Positions 1 to 14,400 of a DNA stretch of 64,000 bases are shown one piece after another. The position numbers were made by a program, and so were the translations under genes. A model generated the notes under the pieces. The model was given only the letters and a program-made list of their open reading frames with translations, was not told the DNA's origin and did no database searches. Each line of letters starts with the position of its first letter. The first letter of the stretch is position 1. The stretch is taken from positions 20,293,620 to 20,357,619 of the forward strand of contig NC_085046.1 of assembly GCF_963662255.1 (NCBI RefSeq). Reading direction: 5' to 3'. Source of the DNA: Cinclus cinclus. Taxonomy: Eukaryota > Chordata > Aves > Passeriformes > Cinclidae.

Positions 1-982
1 CTTTAATACCACTAAATTGCTAAACTCAGTGAATTACTTAAAGCATATGATTTTAGCATCATAGCTTGAACTAAGAGGCTTTAAAATTATTCTGAGCTAT
101 TTTAAATCACCTCTTCCTCTTGCATTTAGAAAAGTATAGGTTTCAGTACATCTCCTCCCGTTTTAATCCAATAGCTAGCAAATGCTCTGGCTTGATAGCT
201 CAAGTGTATAAGAGTGTGCAGCCTTCAGTGTAAATACAGTGGTGGTGCATAATCTCAAGCATCTCCCTGTCCCTGGGGTGGTGAGGTGGCTCCAGAAGAG
301 CTCCCAGGATTTACACTGACCAGGATTCATGACTGTGTGCGTGGCTGTGCTGGGGCCCACCCTTTTATGTGCTGGCTAACAAAGGTTAGGTAGAGCAGGA
401 GGATATCTTTTATCAAAAAGCCTGCAAGGCTTTTTGAGTGATAAAGCCCTGGTACATGTTTTCTCTCCAGATCAGAGTGGACCAGGGAGTGTGCCCTGCC
501 CTTTTCTTTGGGCAATTTCTTTACAGCAGGGTTGAACTCCTTGTTAACACTTTACAGGATAATAGGTAGGTTGTTAACTAATGGCTGTTTTCAGCCTCTA
601 AGTTGTAGGCCATAACAACAAGAATGCATTTTATTTCAAAGGGGGTTTTGTTTTTTTTTAAAGAGAGAAAAAAAGGGGGTTTTGCTGAATTCAGGAGGTG
701 GGAGTTAGGTAGCACTTAATGTATTGACTGCATTGAGGGAAAATTTGAGCATAAGGTACAGAGACATGTAGGTTGGATTTGGATGAACACATTTGTGTGT
801 GGAAAATTATATACTGTCTCGACGAAAATTACTTTTTCTTTCAGAAAGAAAATGTTTTCATCCATGTACTGGAGGAAGTTAGAGTTCTCCCATTGTAGCA
901 TGTATAGTTTTGTCCCCCCTACACATAAACAGAAGTACCATTAAACTAATTTTTGCAAAAATAATACAATTCCTTCAAGGAA

Positions 983-1037
<55 letters not shown>

Positions 1038-1056
1038 TTCTTTCTTTTCTTTCTTT

Positions 1057-1155
<99 letters not shown>
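983..1155. repeat. (TTTC)n microsatellite, about 173 bp
   Basis: A nearly pure tetranucleotide tract of TTTC units lies in the RSU1 intron, with three TTTTC interruptions near 1035-1060. The + strand is all pyrimidine. It opens a spurious Ser/Phe/Leu-rich reading frame across 910-1176 that is not a gene. Confidence 0.98.
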
Positions 1156-4100
1156 CGTTTTTATTTTATGTGTTGATTAGTCTATCTTAAGTCTGTGAAC
1201 TCCTGGCCTGTTCTTCGTTGTCCTGGCAGGAATAAAAAGTACACCACAGATACATCCCCCTCTTCCTAAAAATAATTTCAAATTAGAAAAAAAAATGTTC
1301 AAAAAGGCTCTCAGAATATCAGACTGAAATTTGCCAGTACTGAAATAATGTCTTAAGAGTATTGTAAAAGAATAAGAACAGAATCAAGTGAAATGAAATC
1401 TTCTTAATTCTCCCAGGCCAGAATTAACATAAGGACAGGATGAGTGTAAAGTGAGGAATAATAACATATCATCACAGTCCATTTAAACAGAATAGCAGAT
1501 AAGGAAGATGTATCCTGGAAAGAATGTAGGTCAAAGTAAAATCCTGCTCTTTTGCCCTGTTTTTATTTTGGCTATCTACAGGTGATCTTCAATGCCTTTA
1601 CTTAGCAGGGATAACTTTTAAAAGGCAAAGCTCTCACAAGAACCAGGATTGTCAAGAGAGGGTCTGCACTCTGCCTCCAGTGATAGACAGCATGTTTGGG
1701 TTTGATTTTGGCTCTTTTACCTAGTCTGGAGTGGGACCTCATTTGGGGCAGCTGTGATGGTTTGTGACACGGAGCACTGGAACTGTGTCAGAGATGTAGG
1801 GACATCAGCAGGGAGTAAAGCTCTGTTTTTGGAGACATTGTACAGGGAAAAGAGGAGATTCTTCAAACGTGTGAGATGAATGAGTGCAGAGTGAGCCCCG
1901 AGCTGGCTCGTGCTGTCTGCAGGATGCTGGGCGTTGCCATAGAGACCAAGGAAGGGGGAACAGAGGAGTTTTGAAGAGAATATCAGCTGGGGCTTTAGTA
2001 GTGCTAACTTAGCATGTGATGTCTGCCAAAGAACCCTGCTGGGGAGACGGGCACTGATGTGGTATCAGAGCACGAGAGCATCAAGGTCACCTGGCGTCTG
2101 CTAAGAACGACTGAAGTCACGTCTTGGACATGTGAAGACATGGTGGAAATAAACTCAACTTACGTTCACTTATGCAGGTTATTTCCAAGTTATCTATAGA
2201 CACGTTTCCTGACAGGGTAATTGCTTCTGGTTCCTCTCCCATTCCTGAAAATACTTGGATTACTTCTAACAGTGACTGCTGTGGAAATAATTGCCAAATC
2301 CTTAGTGTCTTGAGATCACCACCCACATATACCAGAGGCTACATATTTTTTTCTTTGTGCTTTGGCAGTCATTTTGTGTTCTCTGTAGTTTTTTTTTTGT
2401 TGATTCAGAGAAAATGTGGACATTTTGATTGGTTTGTGTTAGTGGAACAGATTTAGGAAGGTGTACTACCTGCACAGCTGTCTTCACTAGGGTCCTGCGT
2501 CTGAACTCTTGGATCTTCAAAGACAGATGTTGCATGTACTCGTAGGCAGCTGGCTGGACCTAGCACTTATCCCTCAAGACTGGGAACCCACCCACTCTTG
2601 ACAGAGCTGCACATTTCTCCCAGAGCTGTTTGGGCCAACTGTTGTGTATGGAGCCGAGTGTCTTCTCTCTTCAAGTAGATAATTTTAGCTGTATTGTGAC
2701 TATACTTTACAGTAAGTCACTATCCAGAATTTGCATTAAAAAAACTCATTCTTGCTTTAATACAAATTACTGTCTTCTACTAAATGTATGAAACCCATCA
2801 AGTGGGTACAGTACTAAAGACGTCAAGAAAATTAATCATGTGCAGGAAGGAGAGTCAGGACAGAGTTTGTCTCTACAGCATGGAATCAGAATCTGGACAA
2901 GACTAAGAACTGTTCAAGATCAAGATATATGACTTATTTGATACAAAGTAAATAGCATTTTTAAAATTAATGTCCTTGGCATTGCCTGTGTTAATACTTC
3001 CCTTTTGCAACATTTATTTTTTCATTAATGGAGCTAAGGTGACTGAGAGATGGATGTGAAGAAGTGCCAAGCACCATGTATGTTTAAACAGGGTATGGTC
3101 TGCTGCAGCGTGGGCTCATGTTGACTGTGCTTGTTCTTGAAGTAATGGTACTGAAAGTCATAGAATAAGGAGAGCAGCATCTGGGAGGTGTGCTCCTTCC
3201 ACCAGTCAGGAGCCCCCTGTACCATAAGGGCTTCATGAACTCGCATGGTCTGCATGCTCATCTATTCATTCCTTCCATGCTCCCTTTCTTCACTGAAATG
3301 AGAATTGCCTGCGTGTTTACTGCAATATACCAGCTTTGTCTTCTTTTGCCAGGGCCAGTTACTTCTCCATATTGCAGTTCCATGAAGTTTTGTATATCTC
3401 TTATCCCTCTTCTTAACTCATAGTCCTTTGTTTCTCTCTTCCATCTTTCTCCTAGCTTGGTCTTTCTTCCTCTCTCTGAGGCAATTTTTTTCTGGGTGTC
3501 AGGGTTCCTAAACCGTACTGCAAGTCCTTTAAAGAAAAGGAGGAAATGGGGGTTCTTCTTTGCCAATCTCATTAACTCTGGCAAAGAAGGTGGCAGCCAT
3601 TCTGTGGTTCTTTGGTCTATGGGCCATTACCCACAGACCTAGATGGCTGAAACAGCTGCATATGCTAACCACTGCAAGAGGTCACAAATCCTGTGCCTAA
3701 ATATATATTTTCCCTCTCATTTTCTTTCTTTCATCAAAATGAATATAAAATTTTCTATTGCTTAGAACATTCCATGAATGTTGTAATTTATCAAATAATC
3801 TAGCATCCTGAAATTATCTTGCAATAGACAAAAGTATGGAGAAATGCCACTTGTCCAACAATATCCAGGGATAAAAATTACCCTACTGTACAAATAAGCC
3901 AAAAGTCCTTAAGCACGTTTTTTTTACTGGGCTAAATCAGTTTCCTTACAAAGCTGTTCTACAGATTTGTCTTATAAGTCTTTGGCAAGAAATTAGGCTA
4001 CCCATTATTGTGTGTGTCTCTGTCCCATTGTTCTCATTCCTCACCACTCTTTATGTCAGCATGGCATGGGCTTGTGGACTTTGAGTGACTGTGAAGTTTT

Positions 4101-7100
4101 CTCCACAGCATATATGCACATCCTACTGTGCAGTTACACCTTCCAGTTTCCACCATCTAACTTGTAAGGATGGTTTTGAGTTAAAAAATTGATTGATCTG
4201 TATTCTTCCCTTTTCTTTTTTTCCTCTGCCTAGGGTTTCCCATGCCTTTATCATGTTAAGTCTGGTAATCAAAGAGCTGCATGGACATTAACTTGCTGAC
4301 CTGACAGAAAGCACACATCCCAAAACAGAAAGATTTTCTAGAGCAGGGTAATTACAGTGCTGAAAGTGGTCTGAGTAAACTGTACCATGAGTATTAGACT
4401 AGGAAAAGAAGTGAAGGTTGTATACCTTTGTCTTTGGTTACTGAGATTTAGGTATGTTTACTTTGAATTTGCAGTGTGGTTTTATATTTGTGACTTTTGT
4501 TCTGCTTTGGTTGGGGTTTTTTGTTTTTGTTTTTTTTTAATGAAATTATATATTTGCTTTTTGTTAGAAAACTAATAAAACAGAAGATGGACATTTTCTT
4601 GAACAGAAAGAAATATGAGTGGTTTTGGAATTTGTTTAAGTTTCAGTGTAAAATACTTCTAGTTTGGAAGTTGATGTGAAGCATAAAAAAACTACTTGAG
4701 TGTACTAGTATTTAACTTTTGAATTAAGTATTTTTCATTAATTCAAAAAATATGTTACATATGTACATATGTTTGGAGTTCAGTCTTGATCCAGTTTACC
4801 TGCTGTGATAAAGCCTGCAGTCCATTGAAGCCCAAAGAGATTCATTGAGAGCAGTTGTTCACCATGGTATCATTTCTCAAAGATAAATTATGCAGCAGTA
4901 AAGACAAGTTCATAAACTTTATTGTATTGCTTTAGTAGCAGTGCTTTAGGTTCTACCGGGAAGGCAAATTCAACATTAAGGCCTTCCCCAAGGTTTATTA
5001 AACTGTCTAGAAGCTGCCAGTTTCATTTTTTTTTTCCTTTGTGGGCATTTTTCTAAGTTCAATAGTGGGAGAGAGAAGAAGAGGATGGTCTTTTTTTCAT
5101 GGTCTTCAGTTAATCTTTCCAACTTTCTGCTTCCACTAGCATGTAGAAGAATCATACTGTGAGAAGAAAATTATTTCTCTTTACTTGATTGACTCAAACA
5201 CATACAGCTTTTTATAGGCTCACCATTTTTCTTCAATAGCATGCATCTTTGTCATAGTTTAAAAATTATCTAGCAACAGTAGTTACAGTTCTTGAAATTA
5301 TGTGCAGCTATGAGCAATATGTACCGTCCACGTTTTCCATATGTCGAGACAGTGTTCTAGTTATATGGGTATAGTAAAAAATTAGAAGGAGTAAAACAGT
5401 CAATTGAGTGGAACTTAATCAATACTGAAGGCAATCAGGATCAAAGTACTTTATATTAGCATTCAAAAGAATTTTAGGAGAAAATATTTTTCAAGCCCTT
5501 ATGTGGTAATCCTGAAGTACTGGGTCTTTCTAGCTGTTGCAAGCTGTACAAATACAGTGTTAGCACCAGATGATTTGTGTATGTTTATCTTTGATTAATT
5601 TTTTCTTGAGAATTTCAGGAGATCTTTAAGCAGCTCTCATTTTTGTTATTTATATCTGGGTTTCATTTTAAGTAGAATGTAGGAATACTGAACTGTTGCT
5701 GGTCTAGTTGATGTTGGAGTCTCTTCAGAGACAGTTCAAATTGTAAGTTACAAGACAGAAAGATTTAAAGAAGGGTAAGATGGAGAGTTTATGTCTTCAC
5801 TGCTTCTGCAGGTGTATCTTTTACAGCACAAGAGCAGTTCTCATGTAAAATCCAAGGGACAGATTTATCAATTTTTTGGGCACAATATCTGTGTGATTTG
5901 AGATCCAGGGAGCTGCCCAGCTACATCATGGTAAATGCAGCTTTGTCCCTGTGAAGGTGTTATGGAGAGGAAGCAAACAAAAGCTACTTCTCCTCTAGTA
6001 AAAGTCTCATTTTGGTAGTAAGACGTAGCCAAGTGGAGAGCTGCTACCTAGTCTTAAGAGTCATTTTTTAACTTCCACTGCCTTTAGATAAATCCTAGGA
6101 GGTGAGCATCAGGAAATTAAGAGCAATCTCAAGAATGCAAGCACAGTCATGGTGAAAGGATCCAAATGTTTCGTCTCTGTGGGAATATCAGTGTGGATCT
6201 TGAACCTCATTAATCCCTTTTCTGAGTCCTGTTTTCTAGAGCATGTGCTAATCAAGGGGGGAGCTGTCTGGAAACACCATTAGAAATCAACCTGTCCACT
6301 GTGCAGTGGTTCAACTGAGGATGCATCTTTTCTGTATCCAAAAACATGTGTTGGTCACCTCAGAGCACTGAGCAGTAAGCTGAAGGTAGCTGGGTGCTTC
6401 AGTGGAAATACAGCTCTGATGGGTGCTGGAAAATACATTGCCTGAGATGAGACTAAGGGAAGCAAGCCATCTTTTTCATATGCTCTCACTTCAGCACCAA
6501 GCAGCTTTCTGACTTTATTGATGCTGCTCATTTTGATTGTCATAAGAGACCAGAAAAAAGCAGGTGAAAACATTGTTCCAGATTCTCCAGGGCCTGAGTA
6601 TCTGCATACAACTGTTGTGTCTAGGCAAAGTTGGTATTTATAACAGCTCAGGAGTGATGAAGAAATGAGGCATGCTATGAGGGAGAAGATGTTTTAGGCC
6701 TTAAAGAGGGATTGATTTGTGGTTATTATTGCTGCCTTTGATCTGCCAACAGGGATCTGAAACTAATCCACCAGAGCAGCACAAGTCTGATACATAAAGC
6801 CAGATGGAGATGCCAGAACAGGTTATGCCTGCTGTCTTTGACGCTGCCTTAACATGAAGTGATAAAACAGATAGTACAAAGCAAAGCAGGCAAAGGATGG
6901 GATTGTGTGCACTGCAGGAATGCTGCTAGTGGTGTGAAGTGACTGCCAGTTGTTAAAGCCGCTGCAGGATCAATTAGCCATTAGCATTGCCCTGTCCTGG
7001 TGAGAGGCTGAGGCATGCAGCTGCGCAGAGCACTTGGTTGCCATTCAGCCCTGAACATCTCTGGGTGCTTCCATGGTAAACTGAGGGAGTAGAAAATTCA

Positions 7101-7612
7101 GAGTCCCTGTATTTCCAAAGTAATCCCACAAGTGCATATGACCATAGAAATAGAAAGCAGTTTTTGCATAAGGACTTTCACTTCATACCCACACCATACT
7201 TTTACCCCAGCTATGGAGTGTATCAAAGTGAATCTCATTCTAAGATGTGCTGTAAGCAGTGAATATGGTCTAGCTGCTGAGATGTTGGTGGGATTTTATC
7301 ACTTCTTTTGATACTGCATCTTGTTTAGAAATTACAGCAGTTTGGGGCTTAGTATAGCTATTAATTCTCTATAGATCTCATCCTCATCTGAGTCAGCTAA
7401 CTCGTTTCATAAGAAGAGCTTTATATAGATGTTGGATCGATTGGCAGTAAGTTGTCAATAAATGTGTCTCCTAGACACTGCAATTGACAGGTTAATGAAG
7501 TGCATTCTCAGTGACATGGAGCTCTTGACAAATCTTTTGTCACTTTGGTTTTCCCACTCCTGTGTTTCTCATAAATCTGTTCCATATCATAAACTTGTGG
7601 AATGCTGGGATT

Positions 7613-7870
7613 AGAATCACAGAATCATAAAGGCTGGAAAAGACCCTTGGGATCATTGAGCCAAGCATGAGTGCAGCAGTGCTAGTCTTCCACTAAACCA
7701 TCCCTCTGAGCACCACATCAACATGTATTTTGAATACTTCCAGAAGTGGTGATTCCACCACTTCCCTGGGTAGTCTGTTCCAATGCTTGACCACCATTCC
7801 AGTGAAGAAATTACTCCTAATATCTGATCTAGTTCTTTCACAAGTAAGGGAGTGCCTGTTTGCTACCATG
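7613..7870 (-). mobile_element. CR1 LINE fragment, 3' end, antisense
   Basis: The left end carries the typical CR1 3' UTR reverse-complement start (AGAATCACAGAATCATAAAG, then GGAAAAGACCC). Reading the minus strand, about residues 95-142 of an open frame ending at 7693 resemble the C-terminus of CR1 ORF2 (reverse transcriptase protein): a DIR-NFF segment, then VVKHWNRLPREVVESP and a leucine/valine-rich end. CR1 copies are normally 5'-truncated, and this one keeps only the last roughly 250 bases. The right (5') boundary is approximate. It is a decayed copy in the RSU1 intron, not an active element. Confidence 0.88.
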
Positions 7871-9418
7871 TGTGCATAGGCTGGGATTTGGAAAACATGT
7901 AAATAGTGTATTGGCTGAGAAACCAAAAAGAACCAAGGACCATGTTTGCCCTCCCTGCGATGTGTTCTCCAGCATGTTTCAAAAAAGATGCAAAGTAGGT
8001 CAACTGCAGTTTGTCCACCAAGACTGCAGCATTGTGTTTGGCTCCCTGTTGTTGCATTCGTTCTGCCTTTGTTGTTGCTGTGGCACTTTGACTGATTCAG
8101 TGCAAGTGTTTCCAACTGCATGTTCCTTTTCCTTTTGCCCAGAAGAAGGTGGAATCACTGGTTTATTTTACATCATGCTTGAAAGTTCCCGTGGGTGCCT
8201 TTTGCAAATATCTGATGAGTAAACCAGTTCTTGTCCTTTACTGTTCAGTAAAGTTCCATATTTGTTCCTTTAACTCATGAGCATTCGTAAGTACCAACAG
8301 TTTTGAATAAGTGCTGCCTACCTACAGCAAAAGGATGTTGAGCAAAACCAGATCAGTATGCATAATCCCACCTTCCTTCCAAGAGAAACTATTTTGGTCA
8401 ATGCATGCATTAAGAAGTCATGGAGTGACTCATTGGCCTTAGCTATTACTAGCACTTGATGAGAACGCGTAATTTTCACTCCACTCTTCATAGCCAGCCT
8501 AGATGTTGTCCATAGATTGTAGTACATAGTTTGGGGTTTGTGAGCCACACTACAACTGCAGCTTGCCTTTTAGCTTGCATGGATAATTGACCTTAAATGT
8601 CAAACCTTGAACCCAATCAGAAGCAATACTTGTATTGATTTTGTGGAAATCAAAATCAGGCTGACACTGTATTGCCATTTCATCTTGACAGACACTGGGG
8701 GAGAAGAAAGCCTTTCAAAAGGCTTTATGTTTTTCACACTGTGGGCCCTGAAATATAGTGACAGTAACTTGGGAAGTTGTGCGGATTGGATGACATCAGA
8801 ACTTAACTGATGTCAGTGTTGCTGCTCTTTTCCAGCAGGTGGGTCAGCTTCTTGGTTTGCAGGAGGGAAGAAAGCCAGTGTAAAAATCTGCCATAGTTTA
8901 GGGATTCTTCAAAGGGTGAAGACTCACATAGTAAGTGAGACTTCTTATCTCACCCACTTCATCTAGCACAGTGGAACACCAATCTAGGGGAAACACTGCT
9001 GTCAAGAAAACATGACTATATCACAGTGTGTTTCTGGTAGATGAAGGGAAGCCCAACCCTTTGCTCAAGGTGTTAATGGCATGAAAAAATACTATGTGAT
9101 TTTCCTGTTGTTATAGAACCACCTCCAACTGTGGGCAAGTTTGTTTTACGGAGCAGAGCTTTAAGAAAGAGGACAAACTAAAAAAGAAATGGTAAACAAT
9201 CAAGCAAATGTTACTGTCTTGTGTTACTCAGGAGCTGGTTCAGTTTGCTGATTGCTCAGTTTCAGTGTGGTCTGAGTAATGAAGAGCTGACTAGTGAGCC
9301 TAATTTGGGGTAATTCCCTGAGTACTTTGAAGCATAGCAAAGCCAGAAAAACTCTAATGAAAAATAATGGAAAGGTAGCTGGGGGCTTAACTTATGATCA
9401 CTGCTCATTACAGTAAGC

Positions 9419-9447
9419 GACATTTTCATTGCAGTGTTGCCATAAAG
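9419..9447 (+). repeat. 29-mer repeat, copy 1
   Basis: The sequence, starting GACATTTTCATTGCAGTGTT, recurs at 10117-10145 with one mismatch (C versus T near the end). The flanks of the two copies do not match. No known element recognised. Confidence 0.8.
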
Positions 9448-10116
9448 ATTATTGGCTGCCACATAGCATAGGTCCCTCCTGAAAAGATTCTGGAACAGCT
9501 TTGTTGGCACAGTAAAAGCCATGGAAAATCACCAAAGATTTGCTTAAAACCCAGTGATTGTTTGCCAAATATTAAGGTTGTGATGCTTTGTTCAAAACTG
9601 GCTAGAAAATTAGGTGAATACTCTGCATCATTTTACTATGTGATTTCTGAGTGACCATCTTTGATCTTCCACAGTAAAGTTATATAACTGGAATACCATT
9701 GTACTGATATGTTTGTTTCCATATAGAACTACTCGGTCTTTGGCTTTCAATATTTCAGCATTTTAACATGATGACAGTGATTTTGACATCGGCTTTGAAT
9801 CACCTTTTTCCCTTGCACGTATGTTGATTTGTCAGAGCACAACTTACCAGGTTGTAAGACCAGGTTTTCTGACTGTAAAATTGACATAATTGGCGTATTT
9901 GTGCCCATGTTGGCCAGGGAATAGTTGAAAGGGCTGTGTTTGGGAACTGGAAAGACCTGCATTGACCTATTAAAGTACATTCAAAAACTGTCCAACAACA
10001 GCTTTGCTGCAAAGTGTATCCATCATGAGTTAAACAAAGCCAACTAATATAGCGAAGTGAAATCGGAATGTCTTAGATGTGTAGAACTTCAGATGTGGTC
10101 CTTTGTGTCAAAAAGT

Positions 10117-10145
10117 GACATTTTCATTGCAGTGTTGCTATAAAG
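10117..10145 (+). repeat. 29-mer repeat, copy 2
   Basis: This is the second copy of the 29-mer at 9419-9447, in the same orientation, 698 bases away and with a single mismatch. Both lie in the RSU1 intron. Confidence 0.8.
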
Positions 10146-11351
10146 TGAAGTTAGTTTCCTCTATTCTTTACCTTCCTGGTAGTCCTTTTGAGCAGCTAAA
10201 TCCAGTGTCCTGGAGGAACCAAGTAAATTCCTTCACTGATGGCAGTGAGTAACTGCTCCATATCCCTCTTCTCTTGTCCTGTCAACCACAGTCTCAGAGC
10301 ACATATATACACATGGCCAGCCATGGGCAGATTGGTATGATGGGTGGACAGATGGACACATAAACACAGAAAAGACAAACAACAGCCAGACTGCATTCCT
10401 CAGGACCTTTCCTTGCAATGCTCAGGGAAAACTCTGATCCCTGGCTTTCCAGTCTTGATGTTTCAAGTATCAGGCCTCCAGACCCAGTCTTACCACTTGA
10501 CATCCCCTCAGTCTTTCTGGGGGCTGATCCTAGCATCCCTTGGTCACTCCAGAATCTGGGACTCAGTCCATGCTATTGTCCAGCTGATCTGTCTTGAACT
10601 TTGTTGATGGGACATGTATGCATGCTGCCAGAACAGAGGGCACATTGGCACAGAAAGCAGCTAGAAACAGGGTTTAGGCAGGACAAAGTCAAGGTGATTC
10701 GGCACAGGTTTCTGCCAGTCAAGTATTTTGACCTCCTCCTGCTTGCATACTGTTGACCTCATTTATTCCCTGCCTCATCCTGTCTCTGTTTCACTGCACT
10801 TATTCTCTGCTGTCATCCTTGGTCATCCAATTCCACTCTACTGGTCTGTCCTCATAAGAACTTGAAAGTCCTGTATAATCCTTAAATACTCTTGTTCAAT
10901 ACCAGCATTCTGTCTAAGCATCCCACAGTAAATCCTGTGCCCTCTTTACACAGTCTTCCAGAGTTTCTTGTGTTAGGTCACACAAATGGATTGTGTGACA
11001 GGACTGGGACTTCTTCCTTTCCCTTTGAGGATCTCAGAGGTGGTGATTCAGAGGGGTTAGTTTGGTTGAGTTCTCCCCTTTGTCGCTGTGTCCCTTGTCA
11101 CTGTTCTGTCCTTATGTTTATTCCAAGGAGCTGTTGGAGAGCTGGCCCTGCAGCCAGTTGGGATGGCAGAGGCAGACACCCTAGGAGAGGTGTGAGCCAG
11201 CCCAGCAGAGCAGGGCAGCTGATTAAACCCTGTGTGTGGGGAATTGCAGTCTCCTGAATGTTCTCCATGCTACTGCCAGTGAAACTGATCATCCTCAGTA
11301 TACAGCAGAGCAGGCTCAGAGTAACCCAGGCACTTCAATTTTACTTTAAAG

Positions 11352-11407
11352 GAAAAAAAAAAAACAAACCAAAACAAACAAAAAAAACCCACAAAAAAAC
11401 AAAAACA
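11352..11407. repeat. A-rich low-complexity tract
   Basis: A poly(A) run is followed by irregular CAAA and CAAAA units on the + strand of the RSU1 intron. It could be the tail of an old retroposed copy, but no element body is recognisable upstream. Confidence 0.8.
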
Positions 11408-14400
11408 CCTCTCTGTATCAGTATTTCCCCAGAGTCCCTTCTATACATTTTATTGGTACATTTTGTCTAGTTACTGGAAAAGAAATACATACCTGCCAGA
11501 CATATAATAACTTAGAGAAAGTTCCTTAGCTTGCACTTAGCTATTTTTGCCCTGGTTTCCTTTTTTTAAATGTTAATTAGGTACACAACAAAATGCATGT
11601 AATAAATCAATAATAAAGATTATGTAAGGGCATTTATCTGAGCAGCAGTGTAGCATTCAGCAAGGAAAGTGAGCACTGTTTTACTGAATCCCAAAGGACT
11701 CCATACAGACAACAACATTAAAATAACATAAGAATGAAGAATACTGTGTTCAGCTGGCTGTGCTGAATGCCAGTCTGTTTTCTGTACTGTGCTTGCTGCC
11801 TGTCCAGGGTTAGTTTGAGATTAGGCAGGTGGCCTTGAATGTTGTCCCAACAACATGGTTTGGGGAAATGGAACAACTTTTGATTTATCTATTACATGCT
11901 CAGAAATCACAAATACATGAAGATAAGGGTTGTGATAATACAGATCACTTCAGTAAACAGAACATACTTCTTTCTCAGCTGAGTTGTCTTTTTCCTTCTT
12001 AGCAGTGCATTTTTATCTGCAGCTACCTGTGCTGGCATCTGCCAGAGAAGCTGAGCATGCCCATGCAATTTCTGTGGCTCCTGGTTGCTTTTGATGAATT
12101 ACATGTAGGATGCTATTTGTTCTAGCAGGTACCTCAGCCCTCAGAGTTTAAACTGATGCCTGTGTCTGCCACTAAATTGTTTTTTCTGGTCCTCAGTAGG
12201 AAAGCACTGTTTCATCTGTGAAAACAAGTAGGAAAATATTCCACTGCAATCTGTGGGAGTTCTTACCCTTAAGGACTTCAGTTTCTGGCCTATGCAGTTT
12301 TTTCCTGCCTGGGGTGGATTCAGGGACTGGTCTGCACCTGTAGGCTGAACAACTCATTGCTCCATTCAAAATGGAGCATGAGAAAGGAGATCAGGCCTCC
12401 TGAAGGTGCTTGAAGATCAGAGTCCCAAGTGAGAAATTCTTTATAATTGAAGTAGTCTGATAGGACTATCCACATGCAGAAATTTAATTGTTCTCTCCAT
12501 CGTCCTCTCAGGCTGCTGTTTCATTATACTGGCCTAGCTGGGGGTTGTTTTATCAGCATAATAGATTCTCTAGATGAGATCTTAATTCCTGTTTGTCTCT
12601 GTTTTGAAAGAAATAAGAGTAAACATGCCCTGTGCTTTCCATCTTTGTGACAGTTCCATGGAGGCTCCCCTTGTGTGTCTCTCTGGATTTGTAGCACAGC
12701 TGAAGATTTTCAGTGCTGGAGTCCCTGGGTATCGAGATAGGTCTCTCAGAAACTAGATGTTAGTGTTCCTTGTGCTTTCAAAATTGTGTCTGCCAAAAGC
12801 CATGCTTCTTGTAAGGTCTTTCAGGTTGGATATGCAAAGTCATTAACCAGCTTTGCAAGTCTTGGCCTCTACATTTTCCTTTTAAAAATCTTTTTTTTTT
12901 TGCTAGGCTTCTATGAGCTTCCAGCTGTGATTCCCTAACAAGCCTCACATTTAAAGTACTTGCTTCAAAAGGCTGCTAGCCTCAGAGAATATAAGGAGAA
13001 GACTTTCTTTTATTACTGTATATTAATTAAAGAAATGCCTAACACCTTATTTGGAATTCCTCCATGAAAAAAAAAAATTAGTTCCCCATAACATGCAAGA
13101 TGGTGAGTTCAAAGAAGCAAGGATTAAATTAACCATTTTAAGAGCAAATGTGTCTAGCAGAATTAAAATTATCCTTCTATTGACTGCCCAATAGTAGAGC
13201 AAGTGTAAATCATAGTAACCTAAGCTCCAATCTCCCCACTGACACATTGGTCTGGGACCTCTGAGCTGAGGCCAGAGGTCCCTCTGGTCATGGTCTGTCT
13301 CTGACAGTAACCTGTAGGGATAGAGGGTGGGAAATGTGACATGTAGAGGTTGAGTCTTTCTTTTCTTCAGGTATACAGAGCAGCAAATAGACAGGGTAGA
13401 GGGGTCCAGCAGAAGGGAGCCCCATGGAAAGCTGAATGATGAAGTAGCCACTAGGAGACACATGGGATTTTTTTTGGAGGGCGCACATTCTACACAGATG
13501 CTGAAACAGTGAGCTCCAGGAAGTTCTGGCAGAATACTTTTTTTTGCTTGTTGAGATTTGGAGTGTTTTTAGGCAGGAATTCTGAGTAAGTCAACTTTAG
13601 ACTGCGTGACTCAGCAGAGTCTCTGATGTAAGATAGCTAACAGCTTGTGAGAGTGCAGAGTGGGAACATAGAGGGAGTGGTTGGGTGGACTCCATCTAGC
13701 ATTTTAAAATAGCTAAACATGAGTGTCTGCGTGTCAGCTAGCTACCCACTGTCCTCTGTAGCTGGTGAAAATCTTTAACAGAGCAGTGCAGCTAAGCATC
13801 TCACAGCAGACACTTGTACTTGATCACCCAAAAAGGTCTTTACTCCGCTGGATTCATTGGCCAGATCTCCACTGACTGGGAGACCTGGGCTTGAATTCTT
13901 AGCTTTCTACCTGTGCTGAATCCTCTTCTTCTTGTCTAATTTGGGCTCCAAAGAACAAAACTAGCTTAACAAAAAAAACAAAAAAAATACACAGAGCTAA
14001 TCCAAGATGGGAAGAGATTATCAGTTCCCCTAAAAGTTCCTGTGGAGTGAAGATCCAAAAAGCATTTGAGGGTATTAGGGATTTCTGTTGATGCAGGGGG
14101 TCCCTTTAAAAAGTGAAATGAACTTAGGGGGAATTAGGGAGAATAGTGGCAGGCAAAGTCTGCAGAAGCTTTGGGTTATGAAGCAAATGGGTCAGGTGGA
14201 AGGAACAGAAAAATAACACAAGTTGTTACACTCAGCAGTGTCTTGGGGCTGGGCTCTGGCATGTATAGATTTGGAGCAGTCTGAAGCATTAAGCATTCCA
14301 GAGTGGCAGTGGGCTGTAGAGGAAGGCACACTGTTAACAGACCTAAAAATAGTGGAGCAGTTTCACAGCACATTGAGAGCTGCAGGTTCAGTGACCCAGA

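Noticed and set aside
910..1176. Ser/Phe/Leu-repeat open frame
   Set aside because: It is a translation of the (TTTC)n microsatellite.
3034..3584. Two neighbouring minus-strand frames (75 and 108 codons) in the RSU1 intron
   Set aside because: The peptides look superficially protein-like but show no family I recognise, no splice pattern and no start context. They could be decayed repeat; there is not enough to call a gene or pseudogene.
7693..8121. 142-codon minus-strand frame as a possible gene
   Set aside because: Its C-terminal third resembles CR1 LINE ORF2. The rest is unrelated intron sequence read in frame.
13047..13463. 138-codon minus-strand open frame
   Set aside because: There is no recognisable domain, its composition matches the intron around it, and it includes a run from a T-rich tract.
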